NCBI GenBank assembly: GCA_036273515.1
Contig: DASUHM010000012.1
Coordinates: 1-64,000 of the forward strand
Length of the DNA: 64,000 bases
Source: Gaiellales bacterium
GTDB lineage: Bacteria; Actinomycetota; Thermoleophilia; Gaiellales; JAICJC01
Direction of reading: 5' to 3'
Part shown: positions 15,042 through 23,775 of the stretch, in pieces
Position numbering within the stretch: position 1 is the stretch's first letter
Layout: the number at the start of each line of letters is the position of its first letter
Translations under genes and position numbers: made by a program
Notes under the pieces: generated by a model
Told to the model about the DNA's origin: nothing
Database searches by the model: none
Seen by the model: only the letters and a program-made list of their open reading frames with translations

Positions 15042-16565
15042 ATGTCTGAGGCTCCGTCACCGCCGGCGAAGGGAGGCGGGCTCGGTCATCGCCGGCTGGG
15101 GACGCCGGCCGCGGTCGCACAGGCGCTGGCGATCGGTCCGATGTTCTCGACGGCGATCGTGCTCAGCTTCGTGTCGAATCCGGTCAACGGCGCCGGCTGG
15201 AACACGCCGCTGGCGGTGCTGATCGCGGGGCTCGGCGTCCTCGCCATCGCCTATTCGATCTCGCTGTTCGCCAAGAAGTATCAGGGGGCGGGCGCGGTCT
15301 ATGAGTACCTGACCCGGGGCGCGCACCCGGCCGTCGGCATCTTCGCCGCGGGCATCTTCTTCACCGGCACCCTCTTCCTCGGCGGTGGCGGGATCTATCT
15401 CGGCCTCGGCATCCTCACGCAGAGCTTCTGGCAGGAGCACATCTCAACCTCGACCGTGCCCGCCTGGTGGCTCTTCCTGTTGCTGTTCCTGGCGCTGGTG
15501 CTGATCCTCAACTACGTCGGGGTGCGGATCGCGATCGGCGCCATGCTGACGTTCGCGGCCCTCTCATTCACACCGATGCTCATCCTGGCCGTCACGATCA
15601 TCGCCAAGGGCGGGGCGAACGGGAATACCCTCTCGGGCTTCAACCCCAGCACGACCTCGCTGCACGTCGTGTTCAACGGCGTCATGCTCGGCATCCTGCT
15701 GTTCGTCGGCTTCGAGGCGGCGGCCTCGATCGGCGAGGAGAGTCACGACCCCCATCGCTCGATCCCCCGCGCCCTACTGGGCACGGTCGGCGCGTCGGCC
15801 GTGTTCTTCGTGCTGATGGCCTATGCGATCTCGATCGGCCTGGGCAAGGCGGTCGTGGACAAGGGCGGCTGGGCATTCAACCCGGCGGCTCTGGATCAGG
15901 TCGCGACGCAGTACATCGGCTCCTGGTTCGCCACCATCATCGACCTGATCGTGATCCTCGACGCAACGGCGCTCGCGCTGGCCATCTGCGTCACGATCGG
16001 CCGCGGCTACTTCGCGCTCGGCCGTGACGGCCTGCTGCCGTCGTTCTTCGCCAGGACATCGCGGCACAACACCCCCTGGGTCGGGAACCTCGTGGTGGCG
16101 ATCGGCGGCCTCGGGCTGATGCTGATCGGCCTGTACAGCCACACCCTGGATCGCTTCGTCGCCCAGCAAGCGGCGCCCTCTCGCGAGTTTGCGGCGTTTC
16201 TCGTCGCGGCCACGGCGGGATCGTTCGCCGTCGAGGTTGTGTATCTGTTCCTGTCCGTCGCGGCGATCTGGTTGCTCGTTCGCGACAAGGCAGCGTGGTG
16301 GCAGTACCTCATAGTGCTGGTGGCGATCGCCACGCCGGTGCTGGGCTTCTACGGCGCCCTCAAGCCGGCGCCGCACAACACCACCAACCTGAACTGGCTG
16401 GCGTTGTACTGGGCGCTGGGATGCGTGGTACTTGCGGCCGTCTGGTTCGGCATTTGCCGCATACTGCGTCCGCAGAACGTCGCCAACGCTGCCGCGTACG
16501 CGGCGGCTCACCACGGCGTCGCGCCGCTGGACGAATCTCTCGACTACGAGGCGCTGCCAGAGTGA
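15042..16565 (+). CDS. APC family amino acid/amine permease
   Basis: 507 residues with about 12 to 14 membrane helices. The N-terminal region (HRRLGTPAAVAQALAIGPMFSTAIVLSFV) and GFEAAASIGEESHDPHRSIPRAL, the conserved loop after helix 6, identify the amino acid-polyamine-organocation superfamily. Substrate cannot be read from sequence. AAGGAGGGCGTC precedes the ATG. It is followed by a terminator-like hairpin and then by a flavin monooxygenase-cytochrome b5 gene in the same direction; uptake of an aromatic or amine substrate for that enzyme is a reasonable inference. Confidence 0.88.
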   Translation: MSEAPSPPAKGGGLGHRRLGTPAAVAQALAIGPMFSTAIVLSFVSNPVNGAGWNTPLAVLIAGLGVLAIAYSISLFAKKYQGAGAVYEYLTRGAHPAVGIFAAGIFFTGTLFLGGGGIYLGLGILTQSFWQEHISTSTVPAWWLFLLLFLALVLILNYVGVRIAIGAMLTFAALSFTPMLILAVTIIAKGGANGNTLSGFNPSTTSLHVVFNGVMLGILLFVGFEAAASIGEESHDPHRSIPRALLGTVGASAVFFVLMAYAISIGLGKAVVDKGGWAFNPAALDQVATQYIGSWFATIIDLIVILDATALALAICVTIGRGYFALGRDGLLPSFFARTSRHNTPWVGNLVVAIGGLGLMLIGLYSHTLDRFVAQQAAPSREFAAFLVAATAGSFAVEVVYLFLSVAAIWLLVRDKAAWWQYLIVLVAIATPVLGFYGALKPAPHNTTNLNWLALYWALGCVVLAAVWFGICRILRPQNVANAAAYAAAHHGVAPLDESLDYEALPE

Positions 16566-16571
16566 CGTTTC

Positions 16572-16600
16572 GAAGGGGCCGGCCCTCGGTCGGCCCCTTC
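16572..16600. terminator. hairpin after the permease gene
   Basis: GAAGGGGCCG with CGGCCCCTTC, 10-bp perfect stem and a 9-base loop, starting 7 bases after the permease stop and 36 before the next start. No long T-run follows, as is common in high-GC actinobacteria. It may terminate, or attenuate read-through into, the monooxygenase gene. Confidence 0.6.
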
Positions 16601-16635
16601 GTCGCCCACCGATTGAGAGCAACTGGAGGGACTTC

Positions 16636-18360
16636 ATGCGGGCACTTATCGCAGGTGGAGGCATGGCCGGGCTGATGACCGCTCTGGCGCTGCGGGAGTC
16701 GGGCGTGTTCACGACGATCGACGTCTTCGAGCAGACGCGGACGCCGAGCACCGCGGGAGCGGGGCTGAACATCCCCCCGAACGGCGCACGGCTGGCGCGG
16801 TCGCTGGGCGTCGACCTCGACGGCGGGGACCCCAAGGGCCCGGCCGGGGCGGTCGACGGCGGCAGGGCGGCGATCCTCACCGAGACGCGGATGGTCTGGC
16901 CGGACGGCTCCATCACGCGGAAGCCGCTCGACCACAACACGTCCGCCAACGATAACGCCGGCTTCCACCACATGCACCGCCTCGACCTGCTGATGTGCCT
17001 CCACCAGCGGGTCCTCGAGTTTGCGCCGGAGACGGGCGCCAACAGCCCGATCCAGGTGCACATGGCCAAGCGCCTGGAGGCCGTCAGCCAGGACGAGGAG
17101 TCCGTGACCGTGACGTTCTCCGACGGCACGACGGAGACCGGAGACCTGCTGATCGGTGCCGACGGCGTCGACTCCCAGGTGCTGGATGCGGTCTGGCCGG
17201 GCGTGTCGGCCAAGCGCTGGACCGAGGTCGTCGTCTACCGCGGTCTGGTCCCGAGGGACAAGGTCGCCGCGGCGCGCAAGCCCGACGGCAGCCCACTCGA
17301 CTTCAACCCCATCGAAACGATGTCGATGGACACCCGCGAGACCCCAACGGCGCAGCATCTCACGTACTGGGTCCGCGGCGGCGAGCTGCTCAACGTGTGG
17401 CTCGGCTACTACGAGCCCAACGCCGAGGAGTTCGAGCGCCGAGAGAGCGACTGGTTCCCCGCCGACCGCGATGAGATGGTCGGCAACATGAGCAAGGCGT
17501 TCGAGGGCGACCCCCGTCACGACGACGTCGTCGCACTCACGAGCCTGATGGAGAACCCGACGAAGTGGGGGCTCTACGACCGGGACGCGCTCGAGAACTG
17601 GACGGAGGGTCGCGTGGGCCTGGTCGGTGACGCCGCTCACCCGATGCTGCCGACCTTCGGCCAGGGTGCCGCGCAGGCCTTCGAGGACGCCGCCGCACTG
17701 GGCAAGTGCTTCGAGCTCCACGGCACGGACATCTACCGCGCGCTGTTGCACTACGAGCGCGTGCGCTACTACCGCGCGACGCGCTTCCAGTTCGCGTCGA
17801 AGTTCCTCTTCAAGCACCTCGAGCCGGAGGACTCACCTCAGCGCCGGAAGATCCTCGCTGCGGTCAACGAGCGGGACTACCCCGTCTTCGATCACACGGA
17901 GCGTGCGGGCAGCGACGACTCGTGGATCTACGCGTTCGACGCGCGCGCGATCGGCGACAAGCTGCCGATCAGGAAGCTCGGGCCGTGGCACTTCCGCTCT
18001 CGGAATGAGGCGCTGAAAACCGCCCGCAGGGAGGTCGCCACGAGCCTCTGGAAGCCGGCGAAGCCATGGGCCGGCGACCGGCCCGTCACGCGCGAGGAGC
18101 TCGCACAGCACGCGACGTTCGACGACTGCTGGGTGGTCGTCCGCGGCAAGGTCTACGACTTCACCGAGTGGAAGGACCACCACCCGGGCGGGCCGTTCGT
18201 CGCGCGCATGTACGGCGGAAAAGACGCCACGGCGGAGTTCGGCGAGTACCACAGCCGGCTCGCCGAGCAGCACATGCAGTACTTCTGCGTCGGGCCGGTC
18301 GTCGGAGCCCCCGCCGAGCGCGCCGGCGACGCGTCGGAGGTCGAGCCGTCCAGGACTTGA
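16636..18360 (+). CDS. FAD-dependent monooxygenase fused to a C-terminal cytochrome b5 domain
   Basis: 574 residues. Residues 1-400 are a salicylate-hydroxylase-type FAD monooxygenase: ALIAGGGMAGLMTALAL (FAD Rossmann), LLIGADGVDSQVLDAV (DG motif) and VGLVGDAAHPMLPTFGQGA (GD motif). After a linker of ~85 residues, residues ~485-560 form a cytochrome b5 domain: VTREELAQHATFDDCWVVVRGKVYDFTEW, the heme motif DHHPGGPFV, and a second His in GEYHSRLAEQH. Fused, heme could deliver or withdraw electrons from the flavin. Cytoplasmic; no signal peptide. GGAGGG at 16625 supports the ATG. Substrate unknown; the permease upstream is the likely partner. Confidence 0.88.
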   Translation: MRALIAGGGMAGLMTALALRESGVFTTIDVFEQTRTPSTAGAGLNIPPNGARLARSLGVDLDGGDPKGPAGAVDGGRAAILTETRMVWPDGSITRKPLDHNTSANDNAGFHHMHRLDLLMCLHQRVLEFAPETGANSPIQVHMAKRLEAVSQDEESVTVTFSDGTTETGDLLIGADGVDSQVLDAVWPGVSAKRWTEVVVYRGLVPRDKVAAARKPDGSPLDFNPIETMSMDTRETPTAQHLTYWVRGGELLNVWLGYYEPNAEEFERRESDWFPADRDEMVGNMSKAFEGDPRHDDVVALTSLMENPTKWGLYDRDALENWTEGRVGLVGDAAHPMLPTFGQGAAQAFEDAAALGKCFELHGTDIYRALLHYERVRYYRATRFQFASKFLFKHLEPEDSPQRRKILAAVNERDYPVFDHTERAGSDDSWIYAFDARAIGDKLPIRKLGPWHFRSRNEALKTARREVATSLWKPAKPWAGDRPVTREELAQHATFDDCWVVVRGKVYDFTEWKDHHPGGPFVARMYGGKDATAEFGEYHSRLAEQHMQYFCVGPVVGAPAERAGDASEVEPSRT

Positions 18361-18394
18361 CCGGGCGACGCCCTGACGGGCCGCGCGCGCCCGC

Positions 18395-18859
18395 CTAGGC
18401 GCCTTGTGCGGCCTCCCTGCGATCGGCCTCGATGGCGGCAATGAGCGCCTGAGTCGGGATGCGACCGCTTGTGACGAGCTCGCCGCCCGACCGTCGCACG
18501 GCCGATCCCAACGGCGCTGCCCACGTGTTCTCCCAGACCATGACCGCGGCAGCGCTGCCCGGCTCGAGGGACGCGCCGACATTCTCCGCGTCTTCCGCCC
18601 CGAGCAAGAGGGCGAGGTCGCTCTCCAGCGCGCGGAGCTGGCCGGCCGCGCTGTCGTCGAGGTCCCGCACCTCAGCAGCTTCGACCGTGCCGTCGCTCGC
18701 CTTCGTGACGATCACCAGGTCGAGCAGGCGGATCGTCTTGCGGTCAAGCAGCTCCCTCAGCGCGGTCGCCATCTCCCCCGAGAAGTCGGCCTTCTCGGCC
18801 GGGAAGCTGACCACGAGGTAGTCGACGGGCCCGAGCTCGTCGAGGTTGATGTCGGCCAT
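18395..18859 (-). CDS. DUF6325-like protein
   Basis: 154 residues, start ATG behind GGAGGAACCACC. MADINLDELGPVDYLVVSFP, then LRELLDRKTIRLLDLVIVTKASDGTVEAAEVRDLDD and ALIAAIEADRREA resemble the actinobacterial DUF1269/DUF6325 group, small proteins often beside stress genes and possibly membrane-associated; no catalytic motif visible. Convergent with the monooxygenase gene, separated by 34 bases. The family name is from memory of the pattern and should be treated as probable; function is unknown. Confidence 0.65.
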   Translation of the reverse strand: MADINLDELGPVDYLVVSFPAEKADFSGEMATALRELLDRKTIRLLDLVIVTKASDGTVEAAEVRDLDDSAAGQLRALESDLALLLGAEDAENVGASLEPGSAAAVMVWENTWAAPLGSAVRRSGGELVTSGRIPTQALIAAIEADRREAAQGA

Positions 18860-19033
18860 GGTGGTTCCTCCGTTGATTTCAGTGAGCCGAGGTTGCGGCT
18901 CGAGGTGCAAATGCGGAATGACCTTGCGCCGACGAGCATTCCATGTCCGAGCCGACTCCCCCTCACCCCGATGGGATAGTCGACACCGTGGATCGGTCGC
19001 CGCGCTCGACCACCCGGGCGCGTTCTGGGCATC

Positions 19034-19195
19034 GTGTTCGCCAACCTCGACGGCAAGCCGCGCCGGCGCGAGCGGCTGCCCGAGCTCACGATCCCGGCGC
19101 TGGTGCTGCACGGCCGCCGCGACCCGTTCTTCCCCGGCGGCAACGCCGAGGCGCTCGTGCGCGAGATCCCCGGCGCGCGGCCCGTCGCTGGTTCT
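19034..19195 (+). pseudogene. alpha/beta hydrolase C-terminal fragment
   Basis: Reads FANLDGKPRRRERLPELTIPALVLHGRRDPFFPGGNAEALVREIPGARPV. The IPALVLHGRRDPFFP...A..IPGA block is the strand-7/acid region of alpha/beta hydrolases, here without the preceding ~200 residues or the nucleophile, and without the final His. Upstream (18860-19033) I see no matching N-terminal domain. It is a remnant that stops just before the convergent membrane gene. Confidence 0.6.
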
Positions 19196-19203
19196 CACGT
19201 CGA

Positions 19204-19446
19204 TCAGTCGAGCAGCCCGGCCTCCCGCCGGCGGGCGATGTCCTCCTCGGGCGAGAGCATCAGGAACACCACGCTCATTCCGACCGTATAGGCGACCGTG
19301 AGTGCGGCAAACGCCGCCCAGACGACGAGTTGCCACGAGGCGTGTTCGAGCACCGGCGCGAACACGACCGCTGCGGCGTTCATCACACCCCGCGTGGATG
19401 CGCTCCAACGCTTCCCCATGCGGCGGGTGCGAACCGCTCGGACCAT
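19204..19446 (-). CDS. small membrane protein, probably 5'-truncated
   Basis: 80 residues from the first available ATG: two hydrophobic helices (VMNAAAVVFAPVLEH and LVVWAAFAALTVAYTVGMSVVFLML), then the polar tail SPEEDIARRREAGLLD. The frame is open upstream and encodes a further plausible helix (KVAFAAIVCLGTPALTALM) but contains no ATG, GTG or TTG before an in-frame stop near 19584. The gene may have lost its native start in the same rearrangement that left the hydrolase fragment next to it. No family recognised. Confidence 0.5.
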   Translation of the reverse strand: MVRAVRTRRMGKRWSASTRGVMNAAAVVFAPVLEHASWQLVVWAAFAALTVAYTVGMSVVFLMLSPEEDIARRREAGLLD

Positions 19447-19586
19447 GAGCGCGGTGAGGGCCGGCGTCCCGAGGCAGACGATCGCCGCGAAGGCGACCTT
19501 GGCCTGAAACCGGGTGTGATCGCCGGCGTCACCCCAGCTGCTGTAGGCAAAGGCGCAGCACCTCGCGCACCTTCTCCGGCGTCAGC

Positions 19587-21173
19587 TCAGCTGCGATCGT
19601 GCGCTCGTCCGACGGCGTACAGGGTGGCGTCGTTGATGGCGTAGACGGTGCCGTCGGGGCCGATGAGCGTGGGCGTGTAGGCCTCGGCGCGCGGGGCGTT
19701 GAGGGGCATCTTCTCGACGAGGGTGTTGCTGGCGAGGTCCCAGCGGTACAGGATCCCGTCCTCGCTGTTGACGATCACCGAGTGGTCCGCGGGGTCGACG
19801 ACGGCGGAGTTGATGCACCACTCGTAGCGCGCTCCGGCGGGCGTCCCGGTCTCGTGCAGGGGTGAGAGGACGGTCTGGACGGCCCTCATGACCCGGGTGT
19901 TGATGTACGGATCCTTCTGGCTTGCCCGCGGGTCGAGCACGGCGACCCGGTTGCGCCCGTCTCCGTGCGGCCCGATGCCGAGGTAGTTGTTGTACTTGGA
20001 GACCAGCAGGTAGGGCGACGTGCCGTGGTAGTCGGGCACCCCGCGGGCGGGCATCACGGCGACGGTGTTGTCCCAGCCGAAGGATCCCGGCGTCTTGGTC
20101 TGGGTCAGGGTCGCGTCGTAGTGCAGCAGCCAGCCGCGATCGTCGTGGCTCGGGAACGGATTCTCGAGTATGCCGTAGTACACGTCGCCGTCGGGCCCGA
20201 CCGTCGGTGAGGCGGACGAGCTGGTCGAGACGAACGCCGGCCGGCCGCTGACCGGATCCTTCAGCAGGACGTGGTACCGGGGCTCGAGCGTGGCGGCGTC
20301 GAGCCCGACGAGGATTCCGCGCGTCGGGTTGGTGACGGTGATGTAGACCGTCTTGCCCGACGGCGACAGGGCAGGTGCGCAGTTCAGGGCCACGCCGTTG
20401 ATGGCCGGGTTGCCGGCCGCAGCGGCCGCGGTGATCCAGGTCGCGTGACCGTGCGCATCGATGCGGGCGATCCCGCTGGCCAGATGCGCCGGCGTCGGGC
20501 CGGACACTGTGAACCCGAAGTACAGCGACCCGTCAGGCGCCGCCGTCAGCGGCGTGGTGATGTGCACGGCCTTCTTGTAGGCCGCCTTGTGGGCCTGCCA
20601 TTGCGCCGCGCCGTAGAACACGAGGCGATGCATCGGGCCTGTCGCCGCGTTGGCGTGCCGGCGGATGATCACCGTTCCGCCTGCACCGGCGACTGCCAGC
20701 GTCGTGCGGCCCGTCAGGGTGGCGGGTAGCGGAGGGATCCAGGCGAAGAGGCCGTTCGCGAATGGAGGCGTCCGATAATTGGTGTTGAGCGACCAGCGCA
20801 CGGCGCCGTCCCCGCCGGAGTACGCGACCACCCGGAATCCCGCCTTGCCGCTCACCCGGGTCGGCACCAGGACCGTGTTCGCCGCGGTGATCATCGGGGA
20901 GCCGTAGTGGATCGGCGCCCCGTTGGGCGCCAGATCGACCTTCGCCGTCCAGCGGATCCGGCGGAACGGCTGGGGCCGCTTCCGGGCCACCGCCGTGTGC
21001 TGCGCGTTCCCGGCGAATCCGACCCACTCCGCGGGCCCCCTGCGGCCACGCGTCCGCGCATGACTCTGCGCGCGGGATGCCGCCGGCAACAGCCCGAGGC
21101 CGAGCACCATTCCGGCCGCGACGACCGCGCCGGCGCCCCCGCGGGCGATCCGTGAGCGCAGCGAGCTGGTCAT
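19587..21173 (-). CDS. secreted PQQ-like beta-propeller protein
   Basis: 528 residues. A signal peptide (about 1-35: Arg-rich start, hydrophobic core GAVVAAGMVLGLGLLPAAS, Ala-x-Ala-like end) is followed by repeated blades: GSPMITAANTVLVPTR, GAVRWSLNTN, APDGSLYFGFTV, SPSGKTVYITVTNP, GPDGDVYYGILENP, NSEDGILYRWDLAS, GPDGTVYAINDATLYAVG. These are quinoprotein-type repeats; the tryptophan docking motifs of true PQQ enzymes are not evident, so a structural or binding role is more likely. Start ATG at 21173 follows a GGAGGGACGGGC site. Confidence 0.78.
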   Translation of the reverse strand: MTSSLRSRIARGGAGAVVAAGMVLGLGLLPAASRAQSHARTRGRRGPAEWVGFAGNAQHTAVARKRPQPFRRIRWTAKVDLAPNGAPIHYGSPMITAANTVLVPTRVSGKAGFRVVAYSGGDGAVRWSLNTNYRTPPFANGLFAWIPPLPATLTGRTTLAVAGAGGTVIIRRHANAATGPMHRLVFYGAAQWQAHKAAYKKAVHITTPLTAAPDGSLYFGFTVSGPTPAHLASGIARIDAHGHATWITAAAAAGNPAINGVALNCAPALSPSGKTVYITVTNPTRGILVGLDAATLEPRYHVLLKDPVSGRPAFVSTSSSASPTVGPDGDVYYGILENPFPSHDDRGWLLHYDATLTQTKTPGSFGWDNTVAVMPARGVPDYHGTSPYLLVSKYNNYLGIGPHGDGRNRVAVLDPRASQKDPYINTRVMRAVQTVLSPLHETGTPAGARYEWCINSAVVDPADHSVIVNSEDGILYRWDLASNTLVEKMPLNAPRAEAYTPTLIGPDGTVYAINDATLYAVGRAHDRS

Positions 21174-21361
21174 GCCCGTCCCTCCAGTTGTCGGCCGTCT
21201 CCGCGGCGGCGTGGGTGGTGTCTCGAGCCTCTGTCGATGATAAGTGGCCGCGTGGAAACGGTCAACTCCGCGTCTCAAGGCAACCTCGGGTGCCGTCGAA
21301 CGTCCGCGGCACTCAATCGAGACATTTGACACGACCTCCTCGGAGGCGTACGGTCGCGGTC

Positions 21362-22042
21362 GTGGCGTGGACAGATGTCCCCGGGATGGCATGGCTCCGG
21401 CGCCAACTCAGCGGCATGACCCCGCGAGAGCGCTGGGGGTATGTCGTCTGGTTCAGTCTCGCGATCGCCGTCTTCGTCCCGGAGGTCTCGGCTGTCGGCG
21501 ACCATCTCCCGTGGCGCACGATCTCCACCACCACCGGCCATCTCGAACGCGAGTGGCACCTTCTCCGTCTGATCGTCGCGTTCCTCATCGTCGCGACAGC
21601 CGCGCACATTGCCCGGTTCCCCCCACACCGCGGGGCCCGGTACGCGCGGCCGAATGGAGGCGAGGTCGGACGCACGCGCGGCGGGAGGTTCACCGCACGG
21701 CCGTCCGCCGACCCAGCCGCGCCGATCGACGAGATCCCGGCGCTGTACTACTACGTGCCCGTGCTGGTCGCCACCGTCGCGGCGACCGCGTACGCGTCGA
21801 CGTGGCACAACCCGCTCTACTCCAGCTACGTCCTGTACACGATGATCGCCGCGTTCTTCCTCGTCGTCCCGAGCGTGCTCGCGTTCGGCTGGAGCAAGGA
21901 CGTGCCCTTCCCGACCATGTACAAGGCGATCCGGAACCTCGAGGGCCGCTTCCACTTCCTGGCCACGATCCTCATGGCGGCGCTCCTGATCCTGCTGCTC
22001 CACCTGACGTTCTACCCCTGGCCGAACCTCGACTTCGGCTGA
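21362..22042 (+). CDS. hypothetical four-helix membrane protein
   Basis: 226 residues from GTG (VAWTDVPGMAWLRRQ); an in-frame ATG at 21386 is an alternative start. Helices at about 25-47, 70-87, 140-158 and 165-185, with a final one near 205-220. A polar loop rich in Arg and Gly separates the first two from the last three. TPRERWGYVVWFSLAIAVFVPEVSA and YYVPVLVATVAATAYASTWHNPLYSSYVLY are distinctive, but I do not recognise the family. Divergent from the PQQ-like gene, convergent with the baeRF gene. Confidence 0.6.
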   Translation: MAWTDVPGMAWLRRQLSGMTPRERWGYVVWFSLAIAVFVPEVSAVGDHLPWRTISTTTGHLEREWHLLRLIVAFLIVATAAHIARFPPHRGARYARPNGGEVGRTRGGRFTARPSADPAAPIDEIPALYYYVPVLVATVAATAYASTWHNPLYSSYVLYTMIAAFFLVVPSVLAFGWSKDVPFPTMYKAIRNLEGRFHFLATILMAALLILLLHLTFYPWPNLDFG

Positions 22043-22058
22043 GGCGGGGGCCCCGCCT
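22042..22058. terminator. compact hairpin between convergent genes
   Basis: AGGCGGG-GGC-CCCGCCT, a 7-bp GC stem with a 3-base loop overlapping the stop of the upstream gene and ending 7 bases before the convergent baeRF gene stop. The position suits a bidirectional terminator. Confidence 0.5.
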
Positions 22059-22064
22059 TCGCGC

Positions 22065-23186
22065 TCAGGGCGCGTAGCGCAGGATCGCGGCGACCGATCC
22101 GCTGCCGGGCACGTCGTCGCGGCGCACCGCGAGCACGCCGCCGCCGGTCAGCCACACGCGCCGGGCGATCTCGTCGACGACGCCGTAGTTGGCCGCGTCG
22201 CCGCCATCGTCGAGGGTGATCGCGCCGGTCTCATCGTCCACGTAGCCGGGGACGACCTCGTCGATGTCGACGAGGACGGTCTCGACCAGGCCGTGGGTGG
22301 CGGCGCGCGCGACGTCGGCGATGTCGGCGGAGGTGCGCCGCTGGGAGGCGCGCAGCGCGTAGGTCTCCTTCACCGAATCGAGCTCCGCGGCGTAGATCTC
22401 GTCGAGCAGCCGCCGTGCCCGCTGGACCAGCTCGGCCTCGGAGGCCGTGTCGGGGTTCCCGGGCAGGCTCTCCGCGACCAGGTGCGGGTAGCTGTTCACC
22501 GACCGGAAGATCGCATCCATCGGCTCGGCGGCGGCCAGGATCAGCGGCAGGTCGAACCCGCCCAGGAGCGGCCGCAGCGCCTGGTCGATCTGGCGGGCGT
22601 ACTGGCGCATGCGGGTCTTCTGGCCCTCGGTGCCCTGGAGCCGGCCGCTCGGCGCCCGGTCCTTGATCGACGACTTGCCGACCGCGCTCGCGACGTCCTT
22701 CGGCATATCGGGCACGCGTATCTCCGCGGGCTCGAGCTCCGGGGCGATCTCGAGCAGGCGGACGCCGTTCTGGGAGAGCGCGAGCACGAACGCGGTGTGC
22801 GGGAACGTGAGCGTGCGAAGGAGCGGCTTGAGGTGAAAGCGATCGGAGACCTCGACCATCGCGACGAGCTGGTTCGGGAGCCGGAAGGTCGTGCCCGCCG
22901 TCGGCGTCACGAACACCGCCAGGCTGCGCGCCTGGTAGCGCCAGAAGTCGTCGTCGTCGACGAGATCGGCCAGCTCCTCCTCGATCGCCGCCACGTCGGC
23001 GCGCGCGGCCCCCGCCTCGCGGAGCTGCCTGGCGGCCTCTGCGGCGAGGTTCTTCAGCTCGATCCGCTCCGCGTCGCCGCGCGACTCCGGGCTCGTCGGG
23101 AGGTAGATCGAGACGCTCGCCGGCTCGCGAGCGGCCAGCAGCCGCTCGACCTGAGCGCGGGTCGGGACGTCGGTGGGCAGGATCAT
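22065..23186 (-). CDS. baeRF-family protein (bacterial eRF1-like)
   Basis: 373 residues. RAQVERLLAAREPASVSIYLPTSPESRGDAERIELKNLAAEA at the N-terminus, FWRYQARSLAVFVTPTAGTTFRLPN, VEVSDRFHLKPLLRTLTFPHTAFVLALSQNGVRLLEI and a C-terminal VDEIARRVWLTGGGVLAVRRDDVPGSGSVAAILRY match the bacterial archaeo-eukaryotic release factor families, which carry eRF1/Pelota-like domains and are proposed to act in ribosome rescue or RNA modification. None has a confirmed function in bacteria. ATG at 23186 taken as the start, giving the usual length. Confidence 0.75.
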   Translation of the reverse strand: MILPTDVPTRAQVERLLAAREPASVSIYLPTSPESRGDAERIELKNLAAEAARQLREAGAARADVAAIEEELADLVDDDDFWRYQARSLAVFVTPTAGTTFRLPNQLVAMVEVSDRFHLKPLLRTLTFPHTAFVLALSQNGVRLLEIAPELEPAEIRVPDMPKDVASAVGKSSIKDRAPSGRLQGTEGQKTRMRQYARQIDQALRPLLGGFDLPLILAAAEPMDAIFRSVNSYPHLVAESLPGNPDTASEAELVQRARRLLDEIYAAELDSVKETYALRASQRRTSADIADVARAATHGLVETVLVDIDEVVPGYVDDETGAITLDDGGDAANYGVVDEIARRVWLTGGGVLAVRRDDVPGSGSVAAILRYAP

Positions 23187-23226
23187 CGATCGGTTACCCG
23201 CAGGCAACGTTAGCCGATCCGCGCCG

Positions 23227-23667
23227 TCAGGGCAGGCTCTGCTCCCAGCGCGAGAGCTCGTAGGCGACGCCGGGCCGGCCGCCGACCGCCAGGATCGACG
23301 TGCCGTCGACGGTCGCCCGGGCGCTGCGGATGAGCGCCGGGTCGCGTACGAACACGAGCGTGCCGGCGGGCGCATCGACATCCTGGCCGTCCACCGTGAA
23401 GACGGCGTGCCCGCTCACGACGGCGAACAGCTCCTCGTGGCCGTTGGTGCCGTTCTCCTCGTCGTCGGCCTCGTGATGCGGCTCCACCATCTCGTCGCCC
23501 GCGCCCCCGGTGATGCCGTTCACCCCGAAGGAGCGGATGTCGAAGTGGCGGCGGACGAGGTGGAAGTCGCCGTCGGTCGCGTCGGGATAGTCAGGGTCGA
23601 TGTCCGTCACCACGACCACGTCGTCCAGGCGCACGGCGGCAAACGGCGCTTTGGCGGGATCGGTCAC
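23227..23667 (-). CDS. cupin domain protein
   Basis: 146 residues from GTG. Metal-binding cupin motif 1 appears as PHHEADDEENGTNGHEELFAVVSG and motif 2 as VDAPAGTLVFVRDPALIRSA, where the motif 2 His is replaced by Arg. The core fits a small cupin (RmlC-like), possibly sensing or isomerising a small molecule. Divergent from the adjacent glyoxalase-like gene, 108 bases away; no catalytic assignment is justified. Confidence 0.75.
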   Translation of the reverse strand: MTDPAKAPFAAVRLDDVVVVTDIDPDYPDATDGDFHLVRRHFDIRSFGVNGITGGAGDEMVEPHHEADDEENGTNGHEELFAVVSGHAVFTVDGQDVDAPAGTLVFVRDPALIRSARATVDGTSILAVGGRPGVAYELSRWEQSLP

Positions 23668-23775
23668 GACGGCGACTCTACTCCCCGAGCGGCGAGGACG
23701 TCCGAATCGTTCAAGCGGCCCGCGCCGCGGGGCCGTAGCGTCCATCCCCGCAACGACGACCATCGGAGGGTTCCC

